DNA from: Candidatus Eisenbacteria bacterium
GTDB lineage: Bacteria > Eisenbacteria > RBG-16-71-46 > CAIMUX01 > JAHJDP01
NCBI GenBank assembly: GCA_018831195.1
Contig: JAHJDP010000100.1
Span: forward strand, 17,841 to 81,840
Direction of reading: 5' to 3'
Length of the DNA: 64,000 nt
The position numbers and the translations under genes were made by a program. Under the pieces are notes generated by a model, which had not been told where the DNA came from, searched no databases, and saw only the letters and a list, made by a program, of their open reading frames with translations. Below are positions 7,822-15,709 of this stretch, piece by piece (within the stretch, counting starts at the first letter, position 1; each line of letters opens with the position of its first letter).

Positions 7822-9183
7822 ATGAAATGCCAGGCTTGGAGAATCCTTATTGTCGCCGATCTCGGCGTTGCCTCTTCGAAGCCGATTGTCTGTGACACGG
7901 CGTATGACTGGATGAAGGCGCTGCGTCCGGAGATTGAAATAAAGCCGCCGAAGGGGAATCCCCGCACAGAACCGGTTCGATTGAATCCGACTGATCTTGA
8001 AATGTTAAAGCCGGATAATTTCATTAAAAATTTGGAGCCCGCAGGTCCCGTCGACGCCGCTCTTCTGGATGCTATACTTCACGACCCGGCCTTCCAGCGG
8101 CTGGAATCGGCTGTATGCGGTATCAGCACCCTCAAAACTTATTGTGAAGCCTCCTGTTCGGTTGAGATCGTTTCGACCCCCAGGAAGGATCTCGCCGAGA
8201 ATTTCCGCTCCGCTGTCTTTGACTACATGATGCAGGACGCCTCAGCCGGCGATCCGTACAGTCTTATCCTTTTGGATTTTGACTTCACGCACCAAGCCGC
8301 AAGCCTTGCCGCCCTGCGGGATATCGCAAGAATGGCAAAGGTGATGCAGGCTCCGATCGTGGCCTCGGCGTCACCCGGATTTTTTGATTTCAGGTACATG
8401 GCGCATGTCTCCAAGCTGGGCGATCTGACATCGCGCTTGGTCGACTCGTCCCATCTCGGCTGGATTCAGTTCCAGGCGACGGATGAGGCGCGCTGGACGG
8501 CCCTGACCATCAATCGATACCTCCAGCGGGCGCCGTATCAAACGGAGAATTACACAGAGACGGTCAAAGAGGCTGAGCCCGAGAGCTTTTTATGGGGACG
8601 GGGCATCTATCTGGTGGGATCTGCAGTCGCCCGTAGTGTTAAAGAGTACGGCCATGCCCTGGCTATCTCCGGCGGACAGGGGGGGATGTTTGCCGGGCTG
8701 CCGGTCCGGCCGTATCCCGTGGCGGCGAACGAGAGTGTTCCTCTGGCGGCGGAGACGGCCCTGGAAGAGATGAAGGTCCTGGAGCTCTACCGGGCCGGCT
8801 TCATACCGGTATGGGGCAAATTGCGGAGTGATACAGTCGCCCTGCCGATGATGGTGACCACTTTCCGCATGAGGCCGGGAACATTAACATTAGAAGGGAC
8901 CCTTCCGTACCAGCTCACAGCGGCGCGGCTGGCGCAATGCTGCATCCTGCTGCTGGATCATCTCCCCGCCGGGGGACCTGAAGAGACGGCTGAGTTCATC
9001 CGCTTGGAATTGACAACGCTTCTCGGGGAGCTGGCCGGTGAGCAGCCCGATAAGGCGGTTCAGATCGAGGTACTGCAGGAGGAAGGCCAATCCCCGGCCG
9101 CTCATGTCATGATTCACCCAAAGGTAACGCTCGAGGGCAAGCCTCTGGAGTTTGAATTTATGCTGCCGCTGAGGGGGTGTTGA
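7822..9183 (+). CDS. Second, more divergent TssB-TssC-like sheath paralogue
   Basis: 453 residues. A shortened TssB-like start (WRILIVADLGV, then NPTDLEMLKPDNFIKNLEP) runs almost directly into a TssC-like body. The body has DPAFQRLESAVCGISTLKTY, a LILLDFDFTH strand, QAPIVASASPGFFDF, FQATDEARW, RYLQRAPYQ, FLWG and GLPVRPY. The positions correspond one-to-one with the TssC landmarks, but RFLLRLPYG has decayed to RYLQRAPYQ, so this copy has changed faster. AAGGAG lies 8 bp before the ATG. It is 77 bp downstream of the first fusion and followed 78 bp later by a secreted TPR protein, so the three are probably co-transcribed. It may assemble with the first fusion as a two-component sheath or act as a non-contractile assembly factor; this is inference. 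Confidence 0.68.
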   Translation: MKCQAWRILIVADLGVASSKPIVCDTAYDWMKALRPEIEIKPPKGNPRTEPVRLNPTDLEMLKPDNFIKNLEPAGPVDAALLDAILHDPAFQRLESAVCGISTLKTYCEASCSVEIVSTPRKDLAENFRSAVFDYMMQDASAGDPYSLILLDFDFTHQAASLAALRDIARMAKVMQAPIVASASPGFFDFRYMAHVSKLGDLTSRLVDSSHLGWIQFQATDEARWTALTINRYLQRAPYQTENYTETVKEAEPESFLWGRGIYLVGSAVARSVKEYGHALAISGGQGGMFAGLPVRPYPVAANESVPLAAETALEEMKVLELYRAGFIPVWGKLRSDTVALPMMVTTFRMRPGTLTLEGTLPYQLTAARLAQCCILLLDHLPAGGPEETAEFIRLELTTLLGELAGEQPDKAVQIEVLQEEGQSPAAHVMIHPKVTLEGKPLEFEFMLPLRGC

Positions 9184-9261
9184 TCGATGGCCTCCGGGAG
9201 GCCTGCCGGAGATTCGCCGGAGAGATACCGGAGTGGCGCTGGAAAGGCGCGGGAGGTTCAC

Positions 9262-10227
9262 ATGATCACCATACTTATCGGCTCCATCGTTCTTTGTCTC
9301 CTCTTCGCGCCGTTCGCGCACGCGGAGGATCTTCCCGTTTTCGACAAGCTCTGGAACTATGACAAACCGGATGAAACCGAGAAGGCGTTCCGAGAGATCC
9401 TGCCCCAGGCCGAAGCATCGGGAAACCTTGCTTATCTCCTGCAATTGAAAACACAGATCGCGCGAACACTCGGCCTTCAGCGGGAATTTTCACAAGCCCA
9501 TGATCTCCTTGATGAGGTGGAGAAGGCTCTCACAACGGATCTCTCGGGTGACCGGGCGGGTGACCGGGCGGGTGACCTCTCCGTCGCCTGGATCCGTTAT
9601 TTTCTTGAGCGGGGGCGTCTTCTCAATTCTTCGGGCAACCCCGAGGCCTCGCGCTCCTTCTTTCTGCAGGCCTGGGAGTTGGGGCGGAGGACTGGAAACG
9701 ATTTCTATACCGTCGACGCCGCCCACATGATGGCGATCGTTTCGCCGTCCGAGCACCAAATGACGTGGAATAAAAAGGCATTGGAGATCGCTGAAGCATC
9801 CGAAGATAAACGCGCGCGAGGATGGCTGGGATCGTTGTACAATAACATGGGATGGACCTATAACGATCTCGGCGAATATGAGAAGGCTCTCGTGCTTTTT
9901 GAAAAGGCCTGGGAGTTTAGAAAAGACCAAGCGGATGCCGGCGGCGCGCGCATCGCGAAATGGTGCGTCGCGCACGCACTGCGCAAAATGGGCCGGATCG
10001 ATCGCGCGTTGGAGATGCAACGGGAGCTCGAAGAGGAGATCCTCGCGGAGGGCGCCGACCCTGATGGTTTTGTCTATGAAGAGATCGCGGAATGCCTCTA
10101 TGAGACGGGCCGGCCCGAGGAAGCGGCGCCCTATTACCGAAAAGCCTATCAACTGCTCAAAGAAATCCACTGGGTGGCGCAAGGCGAGCCCGAACGCCTG
10201 GAGCGCCTCAAGCAACGCGGCGGCTGA
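9262..10227 (+). CDS. Secreted tetratricopeptide-repeat protein
   Basis: 321 residues. The N-terminal signal peptide (ITILIGSIVLCLLFAPFAHAED, cleavage likely after AHA, residues ~1-20) directs export. The mature part is helical with TPR units, for example LGEYEKALVLFEKAWEF (about residues 205-221) and TGRPEEAAPYYRKAYQLL near the end. An upstream in-frame start at 9187 exists, but GGGAGGT just before the ATG at 9262 and the signal peptide decide the start. A 12-bp tandem repeat encodes GDRAGDRAGD in the middle. It follows the two sheath-fusion genes and could be a periplasmic scaffold for their product; no direct evidence. Confidence 0.78.
   Translation: MITILIGSIVLCLLFAPFAHAEDLPVFDKLWNYDKPDETEKAFREILPQAEASGNLAYLLQLKTQIARTLGLQREFSQAHDLLDEVEKALTTDLSGDRAGDRAGDLSVAWIRYFLERGRLLNSSGNPEASRSFFLQAWELGRRTGNDFYTVDAAHMMAIVSPSEHQMTWNKKALEIAEASEDKRARGWLGSLYNNMGWTYNDLGEYEKALVLFEKAWEFRKDQADAGGARIAKWCVAHALRKMGRIDRALEMQRELEEEILAEGADPDGFVYEEIAECLYETGRPEEAAPYYRKAYQLLKEIHWVAQGEPERLERLKQRGG
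9546..9577 (+). repeat. 12-bp in-frame tandem repeat
   Basis: GGGTGACCGGGC is repeated at 9546, 9558 and partly at 9570 (period 12, 2.7 copies), encoding Gly-Asp-Arg-Ala repeats. Copy-number change would keep the frame of the TPR gene. Confidence 0.85.
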
Positions 10228-10236
10228 GGAAACGGC

Positions 10237-11721
10237 TTAGTCTTGCGGCCCAACCTTGACGAGCCGCAGCAGATTCGAGGCATGCGGCAGGGTCGCATCT
10301 CCAGCAGCTAAGACAAGCGTGTCCCCTTCGCGAATCCATCGTTTTTGACGTAACAAGCGAAGACCATTGCGCATCATCTCGGCGACATCCGCCGCGCGCG
10401 GCAATATGAGTGCGGTCGTATTCCAAGCCAAACACAATTTCCGCTGTGTTTCCTCATGCGGTGTCAGGGCGAGGATCGGTGTCGCCGGACGGTGGCGCGT
10501 TATATAGGGAACGGTGCGGCCTGTCAGGGTAAAGACAACGAGCCGGCGGGCTCGCGAAAAATCAGCCAGATCGACCGCGGCCCGGGCAATGGCGTGTATC
10601 GGGTCCTTGGGATCTTCCCACCCTCCCAAAGCATACGAATTAAAGTCCCGCATTGTGTCCTCAAGCCATACCTGGTCAGCTTCCGCGGCGATGCGGGAGA
10701 GGAAATGCACTGATTCCACGGGATACCGTCCAACGGCCGTCTCCGCGGAAAGCATCAAGGCGTCTGTTCCATCCAGGATGGCATTGGCAATGTCCGAGAC
10801 TTCCGCCCTCGTCGGCGTTGGATTCTCAACCATCGATTGCAGCATCTCCGTCGCCGTTATTGTATAAACACTTCGGGATCGGGCGGCCTGCAAAATCTTT
10901 TTCTGCCAGGAGGGCACCTTTTCAAGAGACAACTCAACACCCAGATCGCCACGGGCGACCATGACACCATCCACTTCCTCCAAAATCGCATCCAAGTGTT
11001 CCAGCGCGGCCGGTTTTTCCAATTTTGCGATGATAAGGGGCATTTTGACGGCGGATCCCTGCTTTATCCTCCGGGTGAGAAGCCGTTTCAGACGGCGGAT
11101 ATCATCCGGCGACTGAACAAAAGAGAGCGCGACAAAGTCCGCCCCCTGAGCAACGGCGAAGGCGGCGTCACGGCCGTCTTTTAGCGTGGGAGCCTTCAGG
11201 GATGTCAACGGTCCAGGAACATTGACTCCGGCATGTTCCTTTAACAATCCTTCCCGGAGGACTTTCGCGTACAATTTGCCTTCTGTTTTTTTCTCAACGC
11301 GCAGTTTGAGACGGCCGTCATCCAGCAGAATATGATCTCCCGCCGACAGGTCCTGCGTTAATTGTGGGGAATCAACGATAATATGCCCGGGCCGGCTGAC
11401 GGCCTGACGTTTTCCCCTGCCGGAATTGAAACTCATCTGGATCGTTTCACCACGTTTGAGGAGGATGGTGCCGCCACCATCGTTCAGGCCGGTGCGGACT
11501 TTCGGCCCCTGAAGATCGACCAAAATCCCCACGGGACGACTCAGATGTTCCGCCGCCGCCCGCAGACGCTTCATCATTTGGGCATGCTGGTCATGAGTTC
11601 CATGCGACATATTGAAACGGAAAATATTCACTCCAGCCGAAATCATCCGCCGTAAGACGGAACTCTCGCTGCTGGCGGGGCCCAAGGTGGCGACGATACG
11701 GGATAGGCGGTGCTGTGACAT
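10237..11721 (-). CDS. pyk: Pyruvate kinase
   Basis: 494 residues. It converts phosphoenolpyruvate and ADP to pyruvate and ATP, the last step of glycolysis, in the cytosol. Landmarks are RIVATLGPASS at the N-terminus, RFNMSHGTH (active-site region), GILVDLQGPKVRTG, a B domain (~70-170), FVALSFVQSPDD, PLIIAKLEKPAALEHLD (catalytic Lys), MVARGDLGVEL and TATEMLQSMVENPTPTRAEVSD in sequence order. The C-terminal effector-binding domain ends near the stop. A longer frame reaches 11757, but AGGAGGA immediately before the ATG at 11721 and family alignment favour the shorter start. It ends 9 bp from the convergent TPR gene. Confidence 0.95.
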   Translation of the reverse strand: MSQHRLSRIVATLGPASSESSVLRRMISAGVNIFRFNMSHGTHDQHAQMMKRLRAAAEHLSRPVGILVDLQGPKVRTGLNDGGGTILLKRGETIQMSFNSGRGKRQAVSRPGHIIVDSPQLTQDLSAGDHILLDDGRLKLRVEKKTEGKLYAKVLREGLLKEHAGVNVPGPLTSLKAPTLKDGRDAAFAVAQGADFVALSFVQSPDDIRRLKRLLTRRIKQGSAVKMPLIIAKLEKPAALEHLDAILEEVDGVMVARGDLGVELSLEKVPSWQKKILQAARSRSVYTITATEMLQSMVENPTPTRAEVSDIANAILDGTDALMLSAETAVGRYPVESVHFLSRIAAEADQVWLEDTMRDFNSYALGGWEDPKDPIHAIARAAVDLADFSRARRLVVFTLTGRTVPYITRHRPATPILALTPHEETQRKLCLAWNTTALILPRAADVAEMMRNGLRLLRQKRWIREGDTLVLAAGDATLPHASNLLRLVKVGPQD

Positions 11722-11775
11722 AGGGATCCTCCTATCCGGCCATGATAGGAGTTCCATTGAAAAATAAAATATAAA

Positions 11776-11804
11776 ACGAGGGCGGCCGCTGGAGCCGCCC
11801 TCGT
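11776..11804 (-). terminator. Intrinsic terminator of the thioredoxin/FlgD-domain gene
   Basis: An 11-bp perfect stem (ACGAGGGCGGC with GCCGCCCTCGT, arms 11776-11786 and 11794-11804) is followed on the minus strand by TTTATATTTTATTTT. It lies 36 bp after the stop at 11840 and upstream of the pyruvate kinase start, so it separates the two minus-strand genes. Confidence 0.85.
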
Positions 11805-11839
11805 AATGAGAGCCGATCTTGATCGCTCTTTCGCTGCCT

Positions 11840-13840
11840 CTACCGTGTCAGGATAAGTCTCCCGGAGGGTTTGAATTCATCCGTTGTCAGACGATAGAAA
11901 TAGACGCCCGACGCGACCGGGCGGCCGGCATTATCGCGGCCGTCCCACTTGATTGAGTGGAGACCCGCCGGCTGTTGCCCCCTTGCGAGGGTTCGTATCA
12001 ACGAACCGTCGGGGGCGAAGATCTGAAGATCCGCTTTCCCGCTCTTGGGAATCGCGAAGCTGAGGGTCGCCGCGCCCGCCGCGGGATTCGGGAAAGCCCG
12101 CACCATTGGCACGGATGAGAGCGCCGGTTCGGGCGCATCGATCGTGTCATGGAACCAATCCAGAATTCTTCCCATCAACAACCGCCGGTCATCGGCATTG
12201 TTGATCCCCTCATAACCGAACCCGAGATAAACGACCCGGTGCACCGGGGTGATCGCTTTGATCCCCGCGGTATAATTTGAATTGTCATAGAAGAGGATCG
12301 GCGATGCCCATTGGTCGTATGGAACGATGGCGTCGGGGTACTCATTGTTGTTGGCGCCGTCGCCGCCGAGCAGATTGAGCGTTACTCCGTCGCCGATGGG
12401 ATCATTAACTTTCCCGGTCAAGGTGTTCCGATTGGTGTCATCGATCAGATAATTTGTGTGGAGGTATTGGCGATACCAGGTGATCGCTGATCCGCCCTGA
12501 TCCCAAGAATCCCAGCCCAAATCCTGGCCCGAAATGAAGAGTTTTCCACCGCCGTCCAGATAAGCCCCAATGGCGGCGCGGTCGGCGTTGACCAGAGTTG
12601 GGAATGAGAATCCGATCTGCCATGACACAACGTCAAAATGTGAAAGATCGGCGCCGGTCGGCGCGCCGAGGTTTCTGTCATAGACGCCGTAGGTCGCCCC
12701 GTAGAATTCCAGGGCGTCCTTTTGATATTCCTCATAGGTGTCGGCGCCGTCATCGTCGACGAGAAGAACATCCAAGCCGTTGGATGTTATATAATTGTAA
12801 CGAATCTCTCTCTCAACACCGGGAAGATTTGCTGACGTCAATACGATTTTGGGCATCGCATAACCGGGGCCGGCCGACGTCAGCTCCAGGTGGAATACCC
12901 GGCTTTCCCCGTTGTTTAGAGTGAGATCGACATAATCGGTATAGCTGTTGACACCGTCGGTGAAGGTGCAGGTCCAGCCGGCGGGGAGAGTGCCCGGATC
13001 AAGGGTGACCCGGATGTCATCCGACCACAACCCAAGATTGAAAACCGCAAAATTCTCAAAGCTGAATCGTGCATCCGACGGGCCCACGACCGCGCGGGCG
13101 CCTTTCGCGTAAAACCGGAGAGAGTAATCCGGTGCCTGGCGGTTGCTGGCCGATTGAAGAATCGATCGGTCGTCATCATCCTGGATGATAACCGCCACCC
13201 AGAGCTTGGCCGTATCCCATCCCAGATCCATATCGAAAGATTGTACAACATTCTGAATCTGGCCCAGTGTGCCGACGGTCAGGGCGATATCGGGCGCAAT
13301 GTCTCTTGTGAGATCGGTATAGTTTGCAGCAATATTAACATCATTTTCTAAAAGCAGGGCGCGGATATTAATATTGCCGATATCCGCCAATGTCTCCATC
13401 ACCTCGACGTCAAAATCAATATCGCCCGTCACAAAGTTCACGCTGTTGATCGTAATCTTGAAGGGCGAAGGCACGGCGATCCCGTTGGCGACTGGCGCCG
13501 CATAACTGGCGCCGGTAGCGATTGTGGCGCCGCCCCCGACGACATTCAACGTGCCCTGGAAAATCACTGTAGGAAAAGACCCAACCCCATAGTAACCGCT
13601 GATTCGCTCATTCGTCTCGGTGGTGCCATAATCTCCGCTGGTCGCGTAGTAACGAACCGAAGTAAACTCATTGGTGTCATAGACACTCTTCATTACATCG
13701 AGACCAGCATAGGCATCCGGACAATAGCCGCACCAGGTGGCGGTGCAATCCTCCGCGATAACACCCATGGGGTATTGCGCTGTCGCACCCGATGTGAAAA
13801 CGATGAGTGCGGCCACCAAGAACCGGATAAACAATGTCAT
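11840..13840 (-). CDS. Secreted Omp28-like thioredoxin-fold protein with FlgD-type C-terminal domain
   Basis: 666 residues. Residues 1-21 form a signal peptide ending in ATAQ. A thioredoxin-like domain follows with the redox motif WCGYC (Cys37 and Cys40), and Cys32 lies just before it; this resembles Omp28-related outer-membrane/secreted proteins. The middle holds Ig-like beta domains and a ThuA/GATase-like region (DVLLVDDDGADTYEEY, then FDVVSWQIGF and GGGKLFISGQDLGW). The last ~85 residues are a FlgD-like Ig domain (FPNPAAGAATLSF ... WDGRDNAGRPVASGVYFYRL), the usual C-terminal module of secreted proteins in FCB-group lineages. GGGGAGGA precedes the ATG at 13840; a longer frame to 13918 has no such site. 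Confidence 0.8.
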   Translation of the reverse strand: MTLFIRFLVAALIVFTSGATAQYPMGVIAEDCTATWCGYCPDAYAGLDVMKSVYDTNEFTSVRYYATSGDYGTTETNERISGYYGVGSFPTVIFQGTLNVVGGGATIATGASYAAPVANGIAVPSPFKITINSVNFVTGDIDFDVEVMETLADIGNINIRALLLENDVNIAANYTDLTRDIAPDIALTVGTLGQIQNVVQSFDMDLGWDTAKLWVAVIIQDDDDRSILQSASNRQAPDYSLRFYAKGARAVVGPSDARFSFENFAVFNLGLWSDDIRVTLDPGTLPAGWTCTFTDGVNSYTDYVDLTLNNGESRVFHLELTSAGPGYAMPKIVLTSANLPGVEREIRYNYITSNGLDVLLVDDDGADTYEEYQKDALEFYGATYGVYDRNLGAPTGADLSHFDVVSWQIGFSFPTLVNADRAAIGAYLDGGGKLFISGQDLGWDSWDQGGSAITWYRQYLHTNYLIDDTNRNTLTGKVNDPIGDGVTLNLLGGDGANNNEYPDAIVPYDQWASPILFYDNSNYTAGIKAITPVHRVVYLGFGYEGINNADDRRLLMGRILDWFHDTIDAPEPALSSVPMVRAFPNPAAGAATLSFAIPKSGKADLQIFAPDGSLIRTLARGQQPAGLHSIKWDGRDNAGRPVASGVYFYRLTTDEFKPSGRLILTR

Positions 13841-13959
13841 ACATCCTCCCCTTATGGGATCCCGCCGCCGGCCGGGGAGCCCCCGCGGGACCAGTTGGTT
13901 GCTGCGACGTTTTTGCACAGGCCTCTGAGGCAGTCCTCATCAGAACCCCCTCTTAAATC

Positions 13960-13971
13960 ATACTTAAGTAT
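13960..13971. promoter_or_regulatory. 12-bp perfect palindrome overlapping a TATACT -10-like box
   Basis: ATACTTAAGTAT is a perfect palindrome 120 bp upstream of the secreted thioredoxin-fold gene. On the minus strand TATACT (13972-13967) overlaps it and could be a -10 box, with a poor -35 (TTCTTG) 17 bp before. An operator over a weak promoter is possible. Confidence 0.35.
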
Positions 13972-14063
13972 AGTGGATGTAGGCTTCAGCAAGAAGGCCT
14001 AATCTCGAACGAGAGGGCCGGGTCTCTGCGCTTGGACGGATCTTTCTGTTTCACGCGGTGATG

Positions 14064-14552
14064 TTAGTCACTGTCGGAATCGGCGACACCTCCACCCATA
14101 CCGACCTGAGCTTCCGATTCCTGAGATCGCGGCCCCATCACCATGGTGGCCAGCGTGTACTGATCCAGGACCGCTGAAATATTCTCCCGCACCTGCAACA
14201 TGAGAAGACGGATCCAGCAATTCTCGATCTCATGGGGACAATCGCAGAACTTCTTATGATCCATCTCCACACTTGCGCACAGCAGGGGCGCCAGCGGACC
14301 CTCCACGGCGCGAATAACATCGCCGACAGTGATCTCCTCCGGCGGGCGTATTAGGGAGTATCCCCCGTCCTTCCCCCTTCTGCTCATTAGCAAACCGCTC
14401 TTTCGCAGAAGTGAAAGAATCTGCTCCAGATACTTCAGAGGAAGTCCCTCCTCGCGGGATAGGTAGGCAACTGAAAGGGGCTCTTTGCCATAGTCTTCCG
14501 CAAGATGCCTGAGAACTCTCAGTGAATAGAGACCTTTATTAGATAGTTTCAT
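14064..14552 (-). CDS. Rrf2-family transcriptional regulator (CymR/IscR-like)
   Basis: 162 residues. An N-terminal winged helix-turn-helix (MKLSNKGLYSLRVLRHLAED, then LPLKYLEQILSLLRKSGLL) and the wing SRRGKDGGYSLIRP are typical of Rrf2 proteins. Four cysteines (92, 103, 105, 112) sit where IscR carries its Fe-S ligands (92, 98, 104), but the spacing differs, so cluster binding is possible rather than certain. It is divergent from a serine acetyltransferase gene, which fits a CymR-type role in controlling cysteine synthesis. The C-terminal tail is acidic. AGGAGT lies 8 bp before the ATG, and a good promoter is present (14578-14606). Confidence 0.9.
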   Translation of the reverse strand: MKLSNKGLYSLRVLRHLAEDYGKEPLSVAYLSREEGLPLKYLEQILSLLRKSGLLMSRRGKDGGYSLIRPPEEITVGDVIRAVEGPLAPLLCASVEMDHKKFCDCPHEIENCWIRLLMLQVRENISAVLDQYTLATMVMGPRSQESEAQVGMGGGVADSDSD

Positions 14553-14577
14553 ATCATATAACTCCTATATTACTTAC

Positions 14578-14606
14578 AGGATATCAAGTAGGGTTTTCCC
14601 TGTCAA
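14578..14606 (-). promoter_or_regulatory. Sigma-70-type promoter of the Rrf2 gene
   Basis: On the minus strand, -35 TTGACA (14606-14601), a 17-bp spacer and -10 TATCCT (14583-14578) lie 25 bp upstream of the start codon. Ribosome-binding site AGGAGT is at 14566-14561. The A/T-rich stretch from 14553 to 14590 would be the natural site for autoregulation. Confidence 0.7.
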
Positions 14607-14735
14607 GGAAATCAACCACATTATTCTGGGGTATTTACCCGACCGGCCTGGGAAGGTCCCTGCAAAGTCCTTATTTGACATCCGCTTCCGAATCCATTTC
14701 TCTCTGGGAAGGAGAAATCCAAAGGGGGCCTTGAT

Positions 14736-15707
14736 ATGAGAAACGAGCGTATCCACGCCCGTCTATTAGAGTTCACTGAAGCCTTAACGAAGACATATGC
14801 GGCCGGACCCGTCCCGGGGCACAATATCGCACCGCGCTGTGCGCTCCCCTCACGATCAGTCGTGATCTCGATTTTGCGCCGCCTCTTCGAGGTCTTCTTT
14901 CCGGGTTTTTTCGGCAAGCAATATCTGACCAGGGAAAATATCAATTACTATATCGGCGCCCTCCTGGATGAGATTTCAGAAGATCTCGGCAATCAGATCT
15001 ATTCCGCCGTTCGTCATCAGGATCCTTCGAACACGGATGACAAGGTAAAATACCGTTCCTACTCGGAGGATTGCCTGGTCCGGCTTTTCGAGCAGCTCCC
15101 GGAGATCCGCCATAAACTGATGCTCGACACGCAAGCCGGTTTTGACGGCGATCCCGCCGCCAAAACCTATAACGAGGTTATCTTCAGCTATCCGGGACTT
15201 GTCGCCATTTGCACGTACCGTGTAGCCCATGAGCTGGAAATTCTGGGTGTCCCCCTATTACCCCGTATCATGTCCGAATATGCACATTCCAAGACCGGTA
15301 TCGATATCCATCCCGGCGCGACAATCGGCGAGAGGTTTTTTATCGACCACGGCACCGGTATCGTCATCGGCGAAACTTCAATTATCGGTAACAATGTAAA
15401 ACTCTACCAGGGCGTAACACTCGGCGCTTTGAGTTTTCCGAAAGATGAGCGCGGCAAACTCATACGGGGACTCCGCAGGCATCCACAGATCTGCGACAGC
15501 GTGGTCATCTATTCCGGCGCCACCATCCTCGGCAATATCACTATCGGAGAGAAGAGTGTCATCGGTGGTAATGTTTGGCTGACTCAATCCGTCCCGCCGA
15601 ATACGAAAGTACTCAACACACCGCAACTTCCTCAATTCCGCCCACAGGGTGACTCTAAAAAAGGGACGGATTCAAAACCCGATTCCAGTCCTGAGACCCC
15701 GGCGTAA
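14736..15707 (+). CDS. cysE: Serine O-acetyltransferase (CysE/EpsC-type)
   Basis: 323 residues. It makes O-acetylserine from serine and acetyl-CoA, the committed step of cysteine synthesis. A long helical N-terminal domain (~1-180) precedes a left-handed beta-helix of hexapeptide repeats (~188-290). The catalytic Asp-His pair is in [13 protein letters not shown] (D204, H205), and GVTLGALSF and RHPQI follow as in the family. A proline- and charge-rich tail of ~25 residues follows. The long N-terminal domain matches the plant/Bacteroidetes-like SAT form rather than the short enterobacterial one. It is divergent from the Rrf2 regulator, its probable controller, and 2 bp upstream of the next gene. 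Confidence 0.92.
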   Translation: MRNERIHARLLEFTEALTKTYAAGPVPGHNIAPRCALPSRSVVISILRRLFEVFFPGFFGKQYLTRENINYYIGALLDEISEDLGNQIYSAVRHQDPSNTDDKVKYRSYSEDCLVRLFEQLPEIRHKLMLDTQAGFDGDPAAKTYNEVIFSYPGLVAICTYRVAHELEILGVPLLPRIMSEYAHSKTGIDIHPGATIGERFFIDHGTGIVIGETSIIGNNVKLYQGVTLGALSFPKDERGKLIRGLRRHPQICDSVVIYSGATILGNITIGEKSVIGGNVWLTQSVPPNTKVLNTPQLPQFRPQGDSKKGTDSKPDSSPETPA

Positions 15708-15709
15708 TA

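Noticed and set aside
13677..13940. 87-residue frame upstream of and overlapping the thioredoxin-fold gene
   Set aside because: Its second half is out of frame with a well-supported gene and shows no family features.
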